Positions 44,261 through 52,312 of a stretch of 64,000 bases of DNA are shown here, piece after piece (the first letter of the stretch is position 1; the number at the start of each line of letters is the position of its first letter). Both the position numbers and the translations under genes were made by a program. This DNA comes from Deltaproteobacteria bacterium. GTDB taxonomy: Bacteria; Myxococcota; Myxococcia; Myxococcales; SZAS-1. The stretch lies in contig JAFEBB010000008.1 of NCBI GenBank assembly GCA_018266075.1, positions 1 to 64,000 of the forward strand, in the 5' to 3' direction. The notes below the pieces were generated by a model that was not told where the DNA came from, did not search any database, and was given only the letters and a program-made list of their open reading frames with translations.

Positions 44261-45316
44261 ATGGGCTCGCTGCTCGCAGACACCCAGCCGGTTCGCATGG
44301 ACGCCAACGCTGCTCGGCCCACCTCCGCAGGCGTCGATCTCGCCGCGGGCGAGCTCGTCGACAACCGCTACCGCATCCTCGAGCGCCTGGGGCAGGGCGG
44401 CATGGGCGCGGTGTTTCGCGCGCACGACGTCGACGCCCAGCGCGACGTGGCCATCAAGATCCTCACCTCCGACAGCGCCTGCGATCCCGAGTTCGTGGCC
44501 CGGTTCCAGCGCGAGGCGCGCACCACCGGCGCGCTCGATCATCCCGCGGTCGTGCCCGTGTACGCGGTGGGCAAGCAGGGCAAGCGGCACTACCTGGTGA
44601 TGGCCCTGCTCGAGGGCGAGACCCTCGAGGAGCGGCTCGGTCGCGGCAAGCTCACCATGTCGGAGACGCTGCAGATCCTCCGGCCCCTGGTCGCCGGGCT
44701 GTCGTACCTGCACAAGCAGAAGCTCGTGCACCGCGACGTGAAGCCCGGAAACGTGATGCTCCGTCGCGACGGCGGCGTGACCATCATGGACTTCGGGCTG
44801 GTGCGCGGGCCGAGGGATCCGTCCATCACCCGCGATGGGTTCGCGGTGGGCACGCCCGGCGCCATGTCGCCGGAGCAGATCCTCGGCGATTCGCCCGTCG
44901 ACGGCCGCGCCGACCAGTACGCGCTCGGCGTGCTCCTCTTCGAGTGCCTCACCGGGCACATGCCGTTCGAGGGGCTTTCCGACGTGGAGCTGCTCCGCAA
45001 GCACCTGGAGCAGCCCATTCCGGATCCGCGGATCTTCGAGCCGGAGATGCCCTCCGCCGTGGCCGACGTGATCCTGCGCGCCATGGCCAAGAAGCCGTAC
45101 GAGCGCTTCCTCGACGTGGAGCAGCTCCTCGCCGAGCTGGAGAAGTCGGCCGCCGGCAACGGCACCCGGCCCACCACGAGCGGCTCGCGCTGGCTGGCCA
45201 AGGTGCTCGGCCTGGGCGTCGCGGGCGCGCTGGCGCTCGCGTTCGGACAGAAGCTCCTCGCGGACAAGCCGGCGGCGCCGATCGTCGTCGCGAGCGCGGA
45301 CGCTTCCCACCGCTGA
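44261..45316 (+). CDS. Hanks-type Ser/Thr protein kinase with C-terminal membrane segment
   Basis: This 351-aa kinase has the glycine loop LGQGGMGAVFRA, Lys in VAIKIL, catalytic loop KLVHRDVKPGNVML, DFGLVRG, and MSPEQ (GTPGAMSPEQ, where most relatives have GYMSPEQ). After the kinase domain a short linker leads to one membrane segment (LAKVLGLGVAGALALAFGQ) near the C-terminus. The kinase domain would face the cytoplasm. The ATG at 44261 has a GGAGGAGG site; an upstream ATG at 44231 would add 10 residues. It precedes the second kinase by about 260 bp containing a structured RNA. Substrates unknown. Confidence 0.92.
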   Translation: MGSLLADTQPVRMDANAARPTSAGVDLAAGELVDNRYRILERLGQGGMGAVFRAHDVDAQRDVAIKILTSDSACDPEFVARFQREARTTGALDHPAVVPVYAVGKQGKRHYLVMALLEGETLEERLGRGKLTMSETLQILRPLVAGLSYLHKQKLVHRDVKPGNVMLRRDGGVTIMDFGLVRGPRDPSITRDGFAVGTPGAMSPEQILGDSPVDGRADQYALGVLLFECLTGHMPFEGLSDVELLRKHLEQPIPDPRIFEPEMPSAVADVILRAMAKKPYERFLDVEQLLAELEKSAAGNGTRPTTSGSRWLAKVLGLGVAGALALAFGQKLLADKPAAPIVVASADASHR

Positions 45317-45369
45317 GCTGCACGATTTCGCTCGCGCTGCGTTGCCACGTTGGCGCACGTCTCCCCACG

Positions 45370-45400
45370 TTGACGAGCGCCCGCGGACGCGGCCGATAAT
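45370..45400 (+). promoter_or_regulatory. Promoter of the structured RNA upstream of the second kinase
   Basis: TTGACG (45370..45375) and GATAAT (45395..45400), 19 nt apart. The next about 7 nt lead to the first predicted RNA hairpin. Good -35 and -10 for this GC-rich genome, with a slightly long spacer. Confidence 0.55.
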
Positions 45401-45404
45401 TGCG

Positions 45405-45543
45405 TTCACGAATCCAGAGCGATGACCTCGCTCAGAGCAAGCTCCGACGTGGCGTCGGGGCGCGCAGAACTGCGCAGCGGCGTGAGCCGCCAGGCGGGTC
45501 GCCGAGGTCTCCAGCCCGACGGGCGTGGAGGCCTTTTTCTTTT
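45405..45543 (+). ncRNA. Candidate structured RNA (sRNA or attenuator leader) with five hairpins
   Basis: Five consecutive perfect or near-perfect hairpins follow a promoter: GAGCG/CGCTC (45417..45433), CCGACG/CGTCGG (45444..45458), GCGCAG/CTGCGC (45462..45475), GCGGC-GTGA-GCCGC with a GNRA tetraloop (45477..45490), and a terminator hairpin (45506..45533) followed by TTTTTCTTTT. The whole is about 137 nt. It lies about 34 nt before the kinase start at 45577, so it may be a regulated leader or an independent small RNA. I do not recognise a known RNA family. Short reading frames inside it look unconvincing. Confidence 0.55.
45506..45543 (+). terminator. Intrinsic terminator in the kinase leader
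   Basis: GGTCTCCA and TGGAGGCC (one G-T pair) enclose a second stem GCCC-GAC-GGGC; the T-run TTTTTCTTTT follows directly. It is the strongest intrinsic terminator in the window and lies only 34 nt before the ATG of the kinase. Confidence 0.85.
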
Positions 45544-45576
45544 CCAGCTCCCGTCGGCAGTGACGACGAGGAGCAC

Positions 45577-47166
45577 ATGGCTCAACCCATCGAGTGGAAC
45601 GACAGCGAGCCGCTGCGCTTGGGCCGCTACGAGATTCTCGAGCGCATTGGCCGGGGCGGCATGGCCGAGGTTTACAAGGCGCGGCTCGCGGGGGCGCTGG
45701 GCGTGGAGAAGCGGGTGGCGGTGAAGCGCATCCTCCCCGAGGCGTTCACGGATCCGCACTTCGTGAAGCTCTTCGTGCGCGAGGCGCGGCTCTCCACGCG
45801 GCTGCAGCACCCGAACCTCATCCAGGTCTTCGAGTTCGCGCAGGAGGAGCGCGAGCTGTTCCTGGCCATGGAGCTCATCGAGGGCTGCGATCTGCGCAAG
45901 GTCCTCAACGCCCAGCGCCAGCTCGGCAAGCCCATGCCCACGGAGATTGCGCTCTGTGTGATCCACGGCGTGCTGCAGGGGCTGGAGTTCGCGCACCGGC
46001 TGACCGACGAGCAGGGCGCGCCGCTGAACGTGGTGCATCGCGACTTGTCGCCGTCGAACGTGCTGCTCTCGTACGCGGGCGCCGTCAAGGTCGCCGACTT
46101 CGGCGTGGCGCACGTGGACGGCCCGGAGAAGAGCGACGCCAATCTCCTCAAGGGGAAGGTCTCGTACATGGCGCCGGAGCAGCTCACCGGCAAGGGCGTG
46201 GACGCGCGCACCGATGTGTTCGCGGCGGCCTGCGTGCTCTACGAGATGCTCGCCGGCGAGCCGGTGTACAGCGGCAAGGTTACGCCCAAGCTGGTGCGGC
46301 AGGTGGCGCGCGGCGAGGTGCCGACGGTGCGGAACGCGATCCCCTACGTGGATCCGGCGCTGGCGGCCGTGATGCAGCGCGCGCTCAGCCCCAAGCCCGC
46401 CGAGCGCACCGCGAGCTGCGAGCGCTTCGACCAGGAGCTGATGGAGCTGGTGAACACGGGTCGGCTGCGCTGCGCACGCGAAGGCGAGCTCGCATTGTAC
46501 CTCGAGGTGCTGGTGCCCAAGCCGGTGCCGAGCGAGGTGGACTCACAGCCGCAGCCGCCGATTGCGCCCACCGTCGCGTCGAAGAAGCCGCCGCCGTCGC
46601 CGAGGCAGGAGGGCGGGAGCGTCATCGAGCTGCGCACCTCGGACGTGGAGCCGCTCTCCATGGCCAAGTCTCCCGAGAGCGTCGCGATGCGAGAGCTGCT
46701 CGCTCCCATCGCCGTGCCGCCCGACGCGTCCCAGTCCACGTCAGCGCCGGAGCCGCTGGTGCCCAAGGCGGTGGTGCTCCGGCTCACGCCCGCGCCGGTC
46801 GTCGACTCGCGATCGCTGAGCGAGCCGCTGCTCCTCGACAAGCCGGTGGTGGAGCTGGTGAAGGAGCCTTCCCTCCCCGATGACGACGATGACGTGCTCG
46901 AGCCCCCGCGACGCTGGCCGCGCGCGCTCGCCGCGTTGTTCGTGGTGGCGGTGATCGGCGCGGGCGCGGTGCAGGCTCAGAAATACCTGCCGCACGCCTG
47001 GACGCCGGGCTTCGTTCCCGGGCCGCCGTTCGAGCCCGCGAAGGTGGCGCTGGTGCTCGACGACTCGAAGCTCAAGGTCGATCTGCCAGTGATCACCCTG
47101 AGCGCGCCCGAGCCGAAGCCCAGGAAGCCGGCGAAGAAGATCGTCCCCTCAACCGGTCACTGGTAG
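45577..47166 (+). CDS. Hanks-type Ser/Thr protein kinase with proline-rich linker and membrane segment
   Basis: This 529-aa kinase has glycine loop IGRGGMAEVYKARL, AVKRILPE, catalytic loop NVVHRDLSPSNVLL, DFGVAHV and MAPEQLTGKG. A long Pro/Ser linker (about residues 310-440) leads to one membrane segment (ALAALFVVAVIGAGAVQA, about 450) and a short extracytoplasmic tail. The start at 45577 follows a GAGGAG site. The leader contains a strong intrinsic terminator, so expression may need readthrough. It converges with the DNA adenine methylase and overlaps it by 10 bp. Targets unknown. Confidence 0.92.
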   Translation: MAQPIEWNDSEPLRLGRYEILERIGRGGMAEVYKARLAGALGVEKRVAVKRILPEAFTDPHFVKLFVREARLSTRLQHPNLIQVFEFAQEERELFLAMELIEGCDLRKVLNAQRQLGKPMPTEIALCVIHGVLQGLEFAHRLTDEQGAPLNVVHRDLSPSNVLLSYAGAVKVADFGVAHVDGPEKSDANLLKGKVSYMAPEQLTGKGVDARTDVFAAACVLYEMLAGEPVYSGKVTPKLVRQVARGEVPTVRNAIPYVDPALAAVMQRALSPKPAERTASCERFDQELMELVNTGRLRCAREGELALYLEVLVPKPVPSEVDSQPQPPIAPTVASKKPPPSPRQEGGSVIELRTSDVEPLSMAKSPESVAMRELLAPIAVPPDASQSTSAPEPLVPKAVVLRLTPAPVVDSRSLSEPLLLDKPVVELVKEPSLPDDDDDVLEPPRRWPRALAALFVVAVIGAGAVQAQKYLPHAWTPGFVPGPPFEPAKVALVLDDSKLKVDLPVITLSAPEPKPRKPAKKIVPSTGHW

Positions 47167-48119
47167 TTGCGGACCACCAGCTCGGCGATCGGGCCGCGCT
47201 TGCTCGCGTCGCGGTTGATGGCGCGGGTGGCGTAGACCTCGCGCACGTCGAAGTCGCGGTAGAGGTCGCGGATGAACTGCGCGCTGGAGTTGGAGAGCAT
47301 CACCTTGCAGCCGCGGCGATCCAGCTCGCGGCACACGTCGCGGAGCTCCTCCTGCTGCTGCGGCCCGAAGCTGCTCGAGGTGTACGCGGTGAAGCTCGAC
47401 GTCGCGGACAGCGGCGCGTACGGCGGATCGAAGTAGACGAAGTCGCCGCGCTCCGCGCGCTCCAGGACGTCCGAGTAGCCCGAGTGGTGCACGTCGACGT
47501 ACGCGAGCGCCGCGCTCACCCGTCGCAGGTTGGCCTCGTCGCAGATGGTGGGGTTGGTGTACTTGCCGAAGGGCACGTTGAACTGGCCCTTGCGGTTCAC
47601 GCGGTGCAGGCCGTTGAAGCAGGTGCGGTTCAGGAAAATGAAGCGCGCCGCGCGCTGCACGTCGGGCAGCTGCTCGGGCTCCTGCGCGCGCACCGCGTAG
47701 TAGTGCTCCTTCTCGTAGACGTGCTCGCCCAGGGCATCCACCAGCGCGTCCACCTTCGTGCGCAGCACGCGGTAGCAGTTCACGAGCTCGGGGTTCAGGT
47801 CCGAGATCACCGCGCGCGCCGGCGCCAGCGCGAAGAACATGGCGCCGCCGCCGATGAAGGGCTCGTGGTAGGTGCCCGTCATCCGCTCGGGCAGCAGCGG
47901 AAAGAGCTGGCTCAGGAGCTGCGTCTTGCCGCCCGCCCACTTGAGGAACGGCTGCGCCGGGGCGTCGAGGGCGCTGGGGAGCCGTGCGGTGCGGGCCGCC
48001 GAGGTTCGCCTGGCGCTGAGCGAACCCTGCTCGTCGGCCTCTTTGGAAAAGAGGTCTCCCTGCGCCCGAAGAGGGCGCGTGCGCGCGTGCTTCGCCAAGG
48101 CTGGGCTCCCGATCGGCAT
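47157..48119 (-). CDS. DNA adenine methylase (D12 class)
   Basis: This 320-aa N6-adenine methyltransferase of the Dam/DpnM class has the SAM motif FLKWAGGKTQLLSQL (about residue 60), the DPPYAPL catalytic motif (motif IV), and RGDFVYFDPPY nearby. There is no adjacent restriction gene, so it is probably an orphan methylase for regulation, mismatch repair or replication control; GATC is the usual target of the class but is not proven. An approximately 55-residue N-terminal extension precedes the core. A perfect dyad GTCGCGAT-AC-ATCGCGAC lies 9 bp upstream of the ATG. It converges with the kinase gene. Confidence 0.9.
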   Translation of the reverse strand: MPIGSPALAKHARTRPLRAQGDLFSKEADEQGSLSARRTSAARTARLPSALDAPAQPFLKWAGGKTQLLSQLFPLLPERMTGTYHEPFIGGGAMFFALAPARAVISDLNPELVNCYRVLRTKVDALVDALGEHVYEKEHYYAVRAQEPEQLPDVQRAARFIFLNRTCFNGLHRVNRKGQFNVPFGKYTNPTICDEANLRRVSAALAYVDVHHSGYSDVLERAERGDFVYFDPPYAPLSATSSFTAYTSSSFGPQQQEELRDVCRELDRRGCKVMLSNSSAQFIRDLYRDFDVREVYATRAINRDASKRGPIAELVVRNYQ

Positions 48120-48127
48120 CGAGATAT

Positions 48128-48145
48128 GTCGCGATACATCGCGAC
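48128..48145. promoter_or_regulatory. Palindrome immediately upstream of the adenine methylase start
   Basis: Perfect 8-bp arms GTCGCGAT / ATCGCGAC with a 2-bp centre, 9 bp from the ATG on the minus strand, preceded by GATAT. Position is that of a repressor site. Confidence 0.5.
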
Positions 48146-48221
48146 GGCCGATCTGCCCTGAGCGTCCGACGGAAAGCCGGTGTGGTCAAAAAAACGACCC
48201 GACTCTCGAGCGCTGGCCTGC

Positions 48222-48980
48222 CTACTGGAAGAGCTTGTCGTCGACCTTGGCGTTGGGCTCGATCTTCTCTGCGGAGAAGCGGGCCAGGAGCTGCTCGCCG
48301 CCGTCGCCGGTGCCCATCTGCCAGAGCTCGAGCGTGCGCGGGTGCGAGTCGAGGATGCCCACGCCGGGGTCGAAGCGCAGGTCGTAGAAGGCGTCGCCCT
48401 TCTTGAGGATCACCCGCAGCGGCACCAGCTCGTCCTTGTCGATCCAGATCTGCGGCTTGAGCTTGTCGTGCGGCCCCGCGCCGATGACCTCGGCCACGGC
48501 GTTGTTGGCGCGCGCCAGGCTGGTGACGTCGAAGTCCACCTTCGACGTCGCGGCCCACTCGCGGAGGAGCTTCGTCTCCTCGGGGCTGCCGCGGCTGGCG
48601 AGCAGCGGGCAGCCGAGCTGGAGCAGGGTCTGCGCGTCCTTCATCTCGTCGCTGCCGGAGACCACGCCGTTGCGATCCACCGCGTAGGGCCTGGGCGCCG
48701 CGGGCAGGTTCAGGTCGATGCGGCAGCGGCCGGGCATCTTGTAGGTGGCCACCGCGGGCACGCTGAGCTCGCCGCCCTCGGCGAAGCGCCCCAGCTTCTG
48801 CGCCAGGCTCTGCGCCGCCGTGCCGGTGAGGGTGTAGCTGCCCTGCACCACCAGCGAGAACACGTGCTGGTCCTCGCGCTTCTGCTCCATCTTTCGAAGC
48901 AGCGCGTCCGCGGGGAGCATGTACGCCCACGCGGTGCCCGCAATCGCCAGCACGCCCAAGACGATCAACCCACGCCGCAT
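48222..48980 (-). CDS. Exported protein, hypothetical
   Basis: This 252-aa protein begins with a signal peptide (MRRGLIVLGVLAIAGTAWA, cleavage about residue 19). The rest has a pattern of beta strands (VFSLVVQGSYTLTG, CRIDLNLPAAPRPYAVD, KPQIWIDKDELVPLRVILK) that resembles outer-membrane lipoprotein carrier/sorting proteins of the LolA type in general outline, but I cannot confirm it. It overlaps galU by 3 nt with the same direction, so galU probably is cotranscribed. A T7 run lies about 35 nt after its stop on the minus strand. Confidence 0.75.
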   Translation of the reverse strand: MRRGLIVLGVLAIAGTAWAYMLPADALLRKMEQKREDQHVFSLVVQGSYTLTGTAAQSLAQKLGRFAEGGELSVPAVATYKMPGRCRIDLNLPAAPRPYAVDRNGVVSGSDEMKDAQTLLQLGCPLLASRGSPEETKLLREWAATSKVDFDVTSLARANNAVAEVIGAGPHDKLKPQIWIDKDELVPLRVILKKGDAFYDLRFDPGVGILDSHPRTLELWQMGTGDGGEQLLARFSAEKIEPNAKVDDKLFQ

Positions 48981-49864
48981 CAGATGCCGCCCTTCTTCAC
49001 CACCTCGGCCATGAACGCGAGGAGGCTGTCCTTCATTTCGGGCCGCTTGAGCGCGTAGGCCACGTTGGCCTCGATGTAGCCGACCTTGTCGCCGGCGTCG
49101 TAGCGCTTGCCCTCGAAGAGGCAGCCCAGGAGGCCCGGGCCCGCCGCCAGCTCCGCGAGCGCGTCGGTGAGCTGGATCTCGCCGCCCACGCCGGGCTTGG
49201 TGGACTTGAGGATGTCCATGGTCTTCGGCGGCAGCACGTAGCGGCCGATGACCGCGAGGTTCGAGGGCGCCGTGCCCTGCTTGGGCTTCTCCACGATCTT
49301 CTCGATCTTGATCGTTCGGTCGTCGAGCTTCTTACCCGCGGCGATGCCGTAGAGGTGCGTCTGCGAGGGGTGCACTTCCATCAACGCGATCACGCCGAGG
49401 TCGTTGTGCTTGCGGTGCGCGCGCGCGAGCTGGAGCAGGCCGGGTGTCTCCGCGTCGATGAGGTCGTCGCCGAGGGCCACGCCGAAGCTCTCGTTGCCGG
49501 TGATGGGCGCGCCGCAGAGCACGGCGTGGCCCAGGCCGAGCGGCTCCTTCTGGCGGATGGAGATCACGCGCGCGAGGTTGGCGATGGCGCGGATGGCGTC
49601 GCGGTCCTTGGTCTTGCCGCGCTCCATGAGGATCTTCTCGTGCTCCACCGCGATGTCGAAGTGGTCCTCGATCGAGGCCTTGCCGCGGCCGTTGATGAGC
49701 ACCACGTCCTCCACGCCCGACGCCACCGCCTCTTCGACGATGAGCTGGATGGTGGGCGTGTCGACGATGGGCAGCATCTCCTTGGGGACGGCCTTGGTGG
49801 CCGGCAGAAAGCGCGTGCCCAGGCCGGCGGCAGGCACGATGCACTTCTTGATCAGGCGCTCCAT
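48980..49864 (-). CDS. galU: UTP-glucose-1-phosphate uridylyltransferase
   Basis: This 294-aa nucleotidyltransferase makes UDP-glucose from UTP and glucose-1-phosphate, feeding lipopolysaccharide and glycan synthesis. It has the N-terminal loop KKCIVPAAGLGTRFLPATKAVPKEMLPI, then the family segments FGVALGDDLIDAE and DAGDKVGYIEANVAYAL. Length is typical. The stop overlaps the start of the exported protein gene (ATGA). It precedes no other sugar genes here, though polysaccharide genes lie at 4-8 kb. Confidence 0.96.
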   Translation of the reverse strand: MERLIKKCIVPAAGLGTRFLPATKAVPKEMLPIVDTPTIQLIVEEAVASGVEDVVLINGRGKASIEDHFDIAVEHEKILMERGKTKDRDAIRAIANLARVISIRQKEPLGLGHAVLCGAPITGNESFGVALGDDLIDAETPGLLQLARAHRKHNDLGVIALMEVHPSQTHLYGIAAGKKLDDRTIKIEKIVEKPKQGTAPSNLAVIGRYVLPPKTMDILKSTKPGVGGEIQLTDALAELAAGPGLLGCLFEGKRYDAGDKVGYIEANVAYALKRPEMKDSLLAFMAEVVKKGGI

Positions 49865-49940
49865 GGAGCCTCCCCGAGAGGTGCGCGGAATCTACGGCCA
49901 ACGCGCGGGGCAGGGGAACCGGAAACGCGGCGTGTGCCGA

Positions 49941-50585
49941 CTACTTCGCGCGGCGCGGCTTGGCCGAGGGCAGCAGGCACCCGTCGAGCAGCAGATCCGC
50001 GACGGCGTCCAGGTGCTTGGCGTCCACCGGCTCCTTGATCACCATGCGGCGGATGAGCAGGCCGCTCATCATCGTCTCGGCCACGAGCTTGGGATCGATG
50101 CCGGGCCGCACCTCGCCGCGCTCCTGGGCGCGCATGAACATCAGCTCCCAGTCGGAGATCTCCTGGCTGCGCTTGTTGCGCACGATGGCGCCCACGTCGA
50201 AGTCATCGATGTCGCTGAAGAGCAGGCGCAGGAAGCCGCGCGTCTCGGGCAAGGAGAACATCCTGGCCTTCATATCCAGCATGCGGCGCAGGTCGGTGCG
50301 CAAGGAGCCGGTGTTGGGCGCCGGCACGGCGGCGTGCGTGGTCTTGTGGTCGAGCCGGAGCAGCATGTCGCGCACCAGATCGGCCTTGGTGGGCCAGCGG
50401 CGATAGAGGCTGGTCTTGTTCACGCCGGCGCGCTTGGCCACGTCCTCGAAGCGCAGCGAGCCGTAGCCGCTCTCCCCGAGCTGGATGGCGGTGGCCCGGA
50501 GCACCTGCTGCACGAGCCGCTCACGGCGGACGCCGGTCGGGGCGGCGGGTCGGGCGGTGGCAGCGGCGCGAGGCATGTCCTTCAT
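49941..50585 (-). CDS. TetR family transcriptional regulator
   Basis: This 214-aa regulator has a TetR helix-turn-helix: QLGESGYGSLRFEDVAKRAG followed by VNKTSLYRRWPTKADLVRDM. The C-terminal part is typical of TetR but the ligand is unknown. The ATG at 50585 follows an AGGAG site. It is divergent from the RpoH-like sigma gene. Several GCAAC...GTTGC half-sites in the intervening 324 bp suggest that it controls itself and perhaps the sigma factor. Confidence 0.92.
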   Translation of the reverse strand: MKDMPRAAATARPAAPTGVRRERLVQQVLRATAIQLGESGYGSLRFEDVAKRAGVNKTSLYRRWPTKADLVRDMLLRLDHKTTHAAVPAPNTGSLRTDLRRMLDMKARMFSLPETRGFLRLLFSDIDDFDVGAIVRNKRSQEISDWELMFMRAQERGEVRPGIDPKLVAETMMSGLLIRRMVIKEPVDAKHLDAVADLLLDGCLLPSAKPRRAK

Positions 50586-50637
50586 TATCTCCTACCCGGC
50601 CGTTGGCGCCACGCCCACCCTGTATCGCCACTCCGAG

Positions 50638-50688
50638 TTGCGAAATATCTCCCGGGGCCGTAGTCTATCGCAACACCATGTTGCGATA
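50638..50688. promoter_or_regulatory. Inverted repeat operator cluster between TetR and sigma genes
   Basis: GTTGCGAAATA (50638..50648) is one half-site; a full dyad with arms TATCGCAAC and GTTGCGATA (5-bp spacer, 50666..50688) follows. The core GCAAC-N5-GTTGC recurs at 50882. The 12-mer ATGTTGCGATAT from this dyad also occurs at 4299..4310. The remainder of 50689-50881 holds no gene I would support, only one more half-site near 50836. Confidence 0.55.
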
Positions 50689-50881
50689 TCCATCCAGCCC
50701 GCAGCGCCGCGCGCCTCGTGAGGCGGAGCGGGTCTCCCGGGCATCGCCTTTCGATTCGCCCGAGCTGGCCTGGGCGGCGGCGCTCTTCGTGCTGGGCGGG
50801 GTCTGGGGCAGCGCCGGGGTGGAGCCGAAGTCCAATCGCAACTCGTCGTCGCGAATGTCACGCCGTGGCGGGGGCCACAAC

Positions 50882-50896
50882 GCAACCTGAAGTTGC
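50882..50896. promoter_or_regulatory. Second GCAAC-N5-GTTGC dyad, upstream of the sigma gene
   Basis: GCAAC-CTGAA-GTTGC ends 14 bp before the sigma-factor ATG at 50910. Same core and spacing as the dyad at 50670..50684. Confidence 0.55.
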
Positions 50897-50909
50897 AATT
50901 GGAGGAGCC

Positions 50910-51608
50910 ATGCAGATCGCCCTGCGCCCCAGTCCACGCCAGCTCAGCCTGGGCCGCGCCCGCTCCGCCGGCCGGCTCGGTGCGGAAGAGGAGCGCGCGC
51001 TCCTCGCCCGCGCCAAGCAGGGTGATCGCGGCGCCCGCGACGAGCTGGTGGAGCGGATGTTGCCTGTCGTGGTCGCCGTGGCGCGCCGCTATCGGCGGGC
51101 CGGCGCCCTCATCGACGACCTCATCCAGGAGGGCGTGCTCGGGCTCTACCAGGCCATCTCCCACTTCGAGCCGAGCCGCTCCAACCGCTTCGTCACCTAC
51201 GCCATCTGGTGGGTGCGCGCGTACGTGAAGCGGCACTTCGACGTGCACCGCAGCCAGGTGCGCGGCAACGCCATCTCGCGCCGGTCGGACGTCTCGCTGG
51301 ATGCGCCGTTCGGCGACGAGCAGGAGCTGAGCGGCCTGGAGCGCCTCGCGGATCTCGAGCCGAGCGCCGAGGCCGCGTTGATGGACCTGGAGCGCGCCGA
51401 GCAGCTCCGCGGCTCACTGGAGCAGGCCAAGGCGCGCATCGGCGACATCGGCTGGGACGTGCTGCACGCGCGGACCATGTCGCCCGAGCCGGAGACCCTC
51501 GACGGCCTCGGCGAGCGCCACGGCGTCTCACGCGAGTGGATCAGGATCCAGGAGAAGCGGACGCTCGCGTTCTTGAAGCGCTACCTGGCCGAGTGGGAAG
51601 CGCCGTAG
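50910..51608 (+). CDS. Sigma-70 family RNA polymerase sigma factor (RpoH-like)
   Basis: This 232-aa sigma factor has region 2 (ALIDDLIQEGVLGLYQAISHFEPSRSNRFVTYAIWWVRAYVKRHF) and a C-terminal region 4 with HTH (LDGLGERHGVSREWIRIQEKRTLAFLKR). Region 2 resembles the heat-shock sigma RpoH group. It has no region 1.1 and no obvious region 3 domain of full size. The ATG has a strong GGAGGAG site. Two dyads with the same core as those near the divergent TetR gene lie upstream. No anti-sigma gene is visible nearby. Confidence 0.88.
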   Translation: MQIALRPSPRQLSLGRARSAGRLGAEEERALLARAKQGDRGARDELVERMLPVVVAVARRYRRAGALIDDLIQEGVLGLYQAISHFEPSRSNRFVTYAIWWVRAYVKRHFDVHRSQVRGNAISRRSDVSLDAPFGDEQELSGLERLADLEPSAEAALMDLERAEQLRGSLEQAKARIGDIGWDVLHARTMSPEPETLDGLGERHGVSREWIRIQEKRTLAFLKRYLAEWEAP

Positions 51609-51617
51609 ACGCAGACG

Positions 51618-52280
51618 CTAACGCGCGTGGAAGGCGAGCTCGCGCGTGGCTCGCGCATAGGTCACGTGCAGCAGCCGCGGCCGCTCGGTGATCGGCATTC
51701 CGCCGGCCCTGTCGCTCCACGAAACCAGCCGGTCGAGCGCGGCCACCAGCTTCTGCGAAGCGACCTCGGCGTCGGCGTTGAGCGGCAAGGGATAGATCGA
51801 GAGCGAGACCTTCGCTGGCGCGCGGCCGTCGCCCACGTCCACCATCGCCAGCCGCCAGCTCGGTTGATCTGCGCCCTGGCGGTGCTTGGCGCCCAGGTAC
51901 TTCACCTTGGTGAAGATCTTCTCGGGCACGCGGCCGCTCTGAACGAGCTCCACGTAGAGCTCGGCGAGATCGAGGCCAAAGCGCGTGTCCTCGTACTCGG
52001 GCGGGAGCGGCCAGCCCTCTTCGGCCTCGGCCTTGGCAGGCTCGGCCTTGGGCAGCGGAACCTCGAACTTGGGCAGGCCCAGCTTCTCGCGCATTCGATC
52101 GATCTTCGACTCGAGCGTGAAGAGCTCCACGTCGAGCGAGGTGGCGGCGCCTTTGCGCGCGCCGCGCTTCTCGGAGATGTACGCGGAGAACTTCTCGGCC
52201 TTGGCGCGGGTGAGCGCGTCGAGAAAGGCCGCCTCGAGGTTATCCAGATCGTTCTTGCGCCGGTCGTCGCCGCGGGACAT
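51618..52280 (-). CDS. Hypothetical protein, charged
   Basis: This 220-aa protein has a Lys/Arg-rich helical N-terminus (MSRGDDRRKNDLDNLEAAF) and a C-terminal part with mixed alpha/beta pattern (WRLAMVDVGDGRAPAKVSLSIYPL). There is no signal peptide or membrane segment. I do not recognise a domain. It converges with the sigma gene. It is called from length and codon character; function unknown. Confidence 0.7.
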   Translation of the reverse strand: MSRGDDRRKNDLDNLEAAFLDALTRAKAEKFSAYISEKRGARKGAATSLDVELFTLESKIDRMREKLGLPKFEVPLPKAEPAKAEAEEGWPLPPEYEDTRFGLDLAELYVELVQSGRVPEKIFTKVKYLGAKHRQGADQPSWRLAMVDVGDGRAPAKVSLSIYPLPLNADAEVASQKLVAALDRLVSWSDRAGGMPITERPRLLHVTYARATRELAFHAR

Positions 52281-52312
52281 GCGGCCCTTCTAGCTCGACC
52301 GAGCGGCGTTCG

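Noticed and set aside
48182-48200. Seven-A tract as a terminator of the exported-protein/galU operon
   Set aside because: A T-run exists on the minus strand, but I could not find a convincing stem before it.
50603-50890. Small plus-strand open frame between the TetR and sigma genes
   Set aside because: It runs through the operator dyads, has no ribosome-binding site and no protein-like pattern beyond one hydrophobic stretch.
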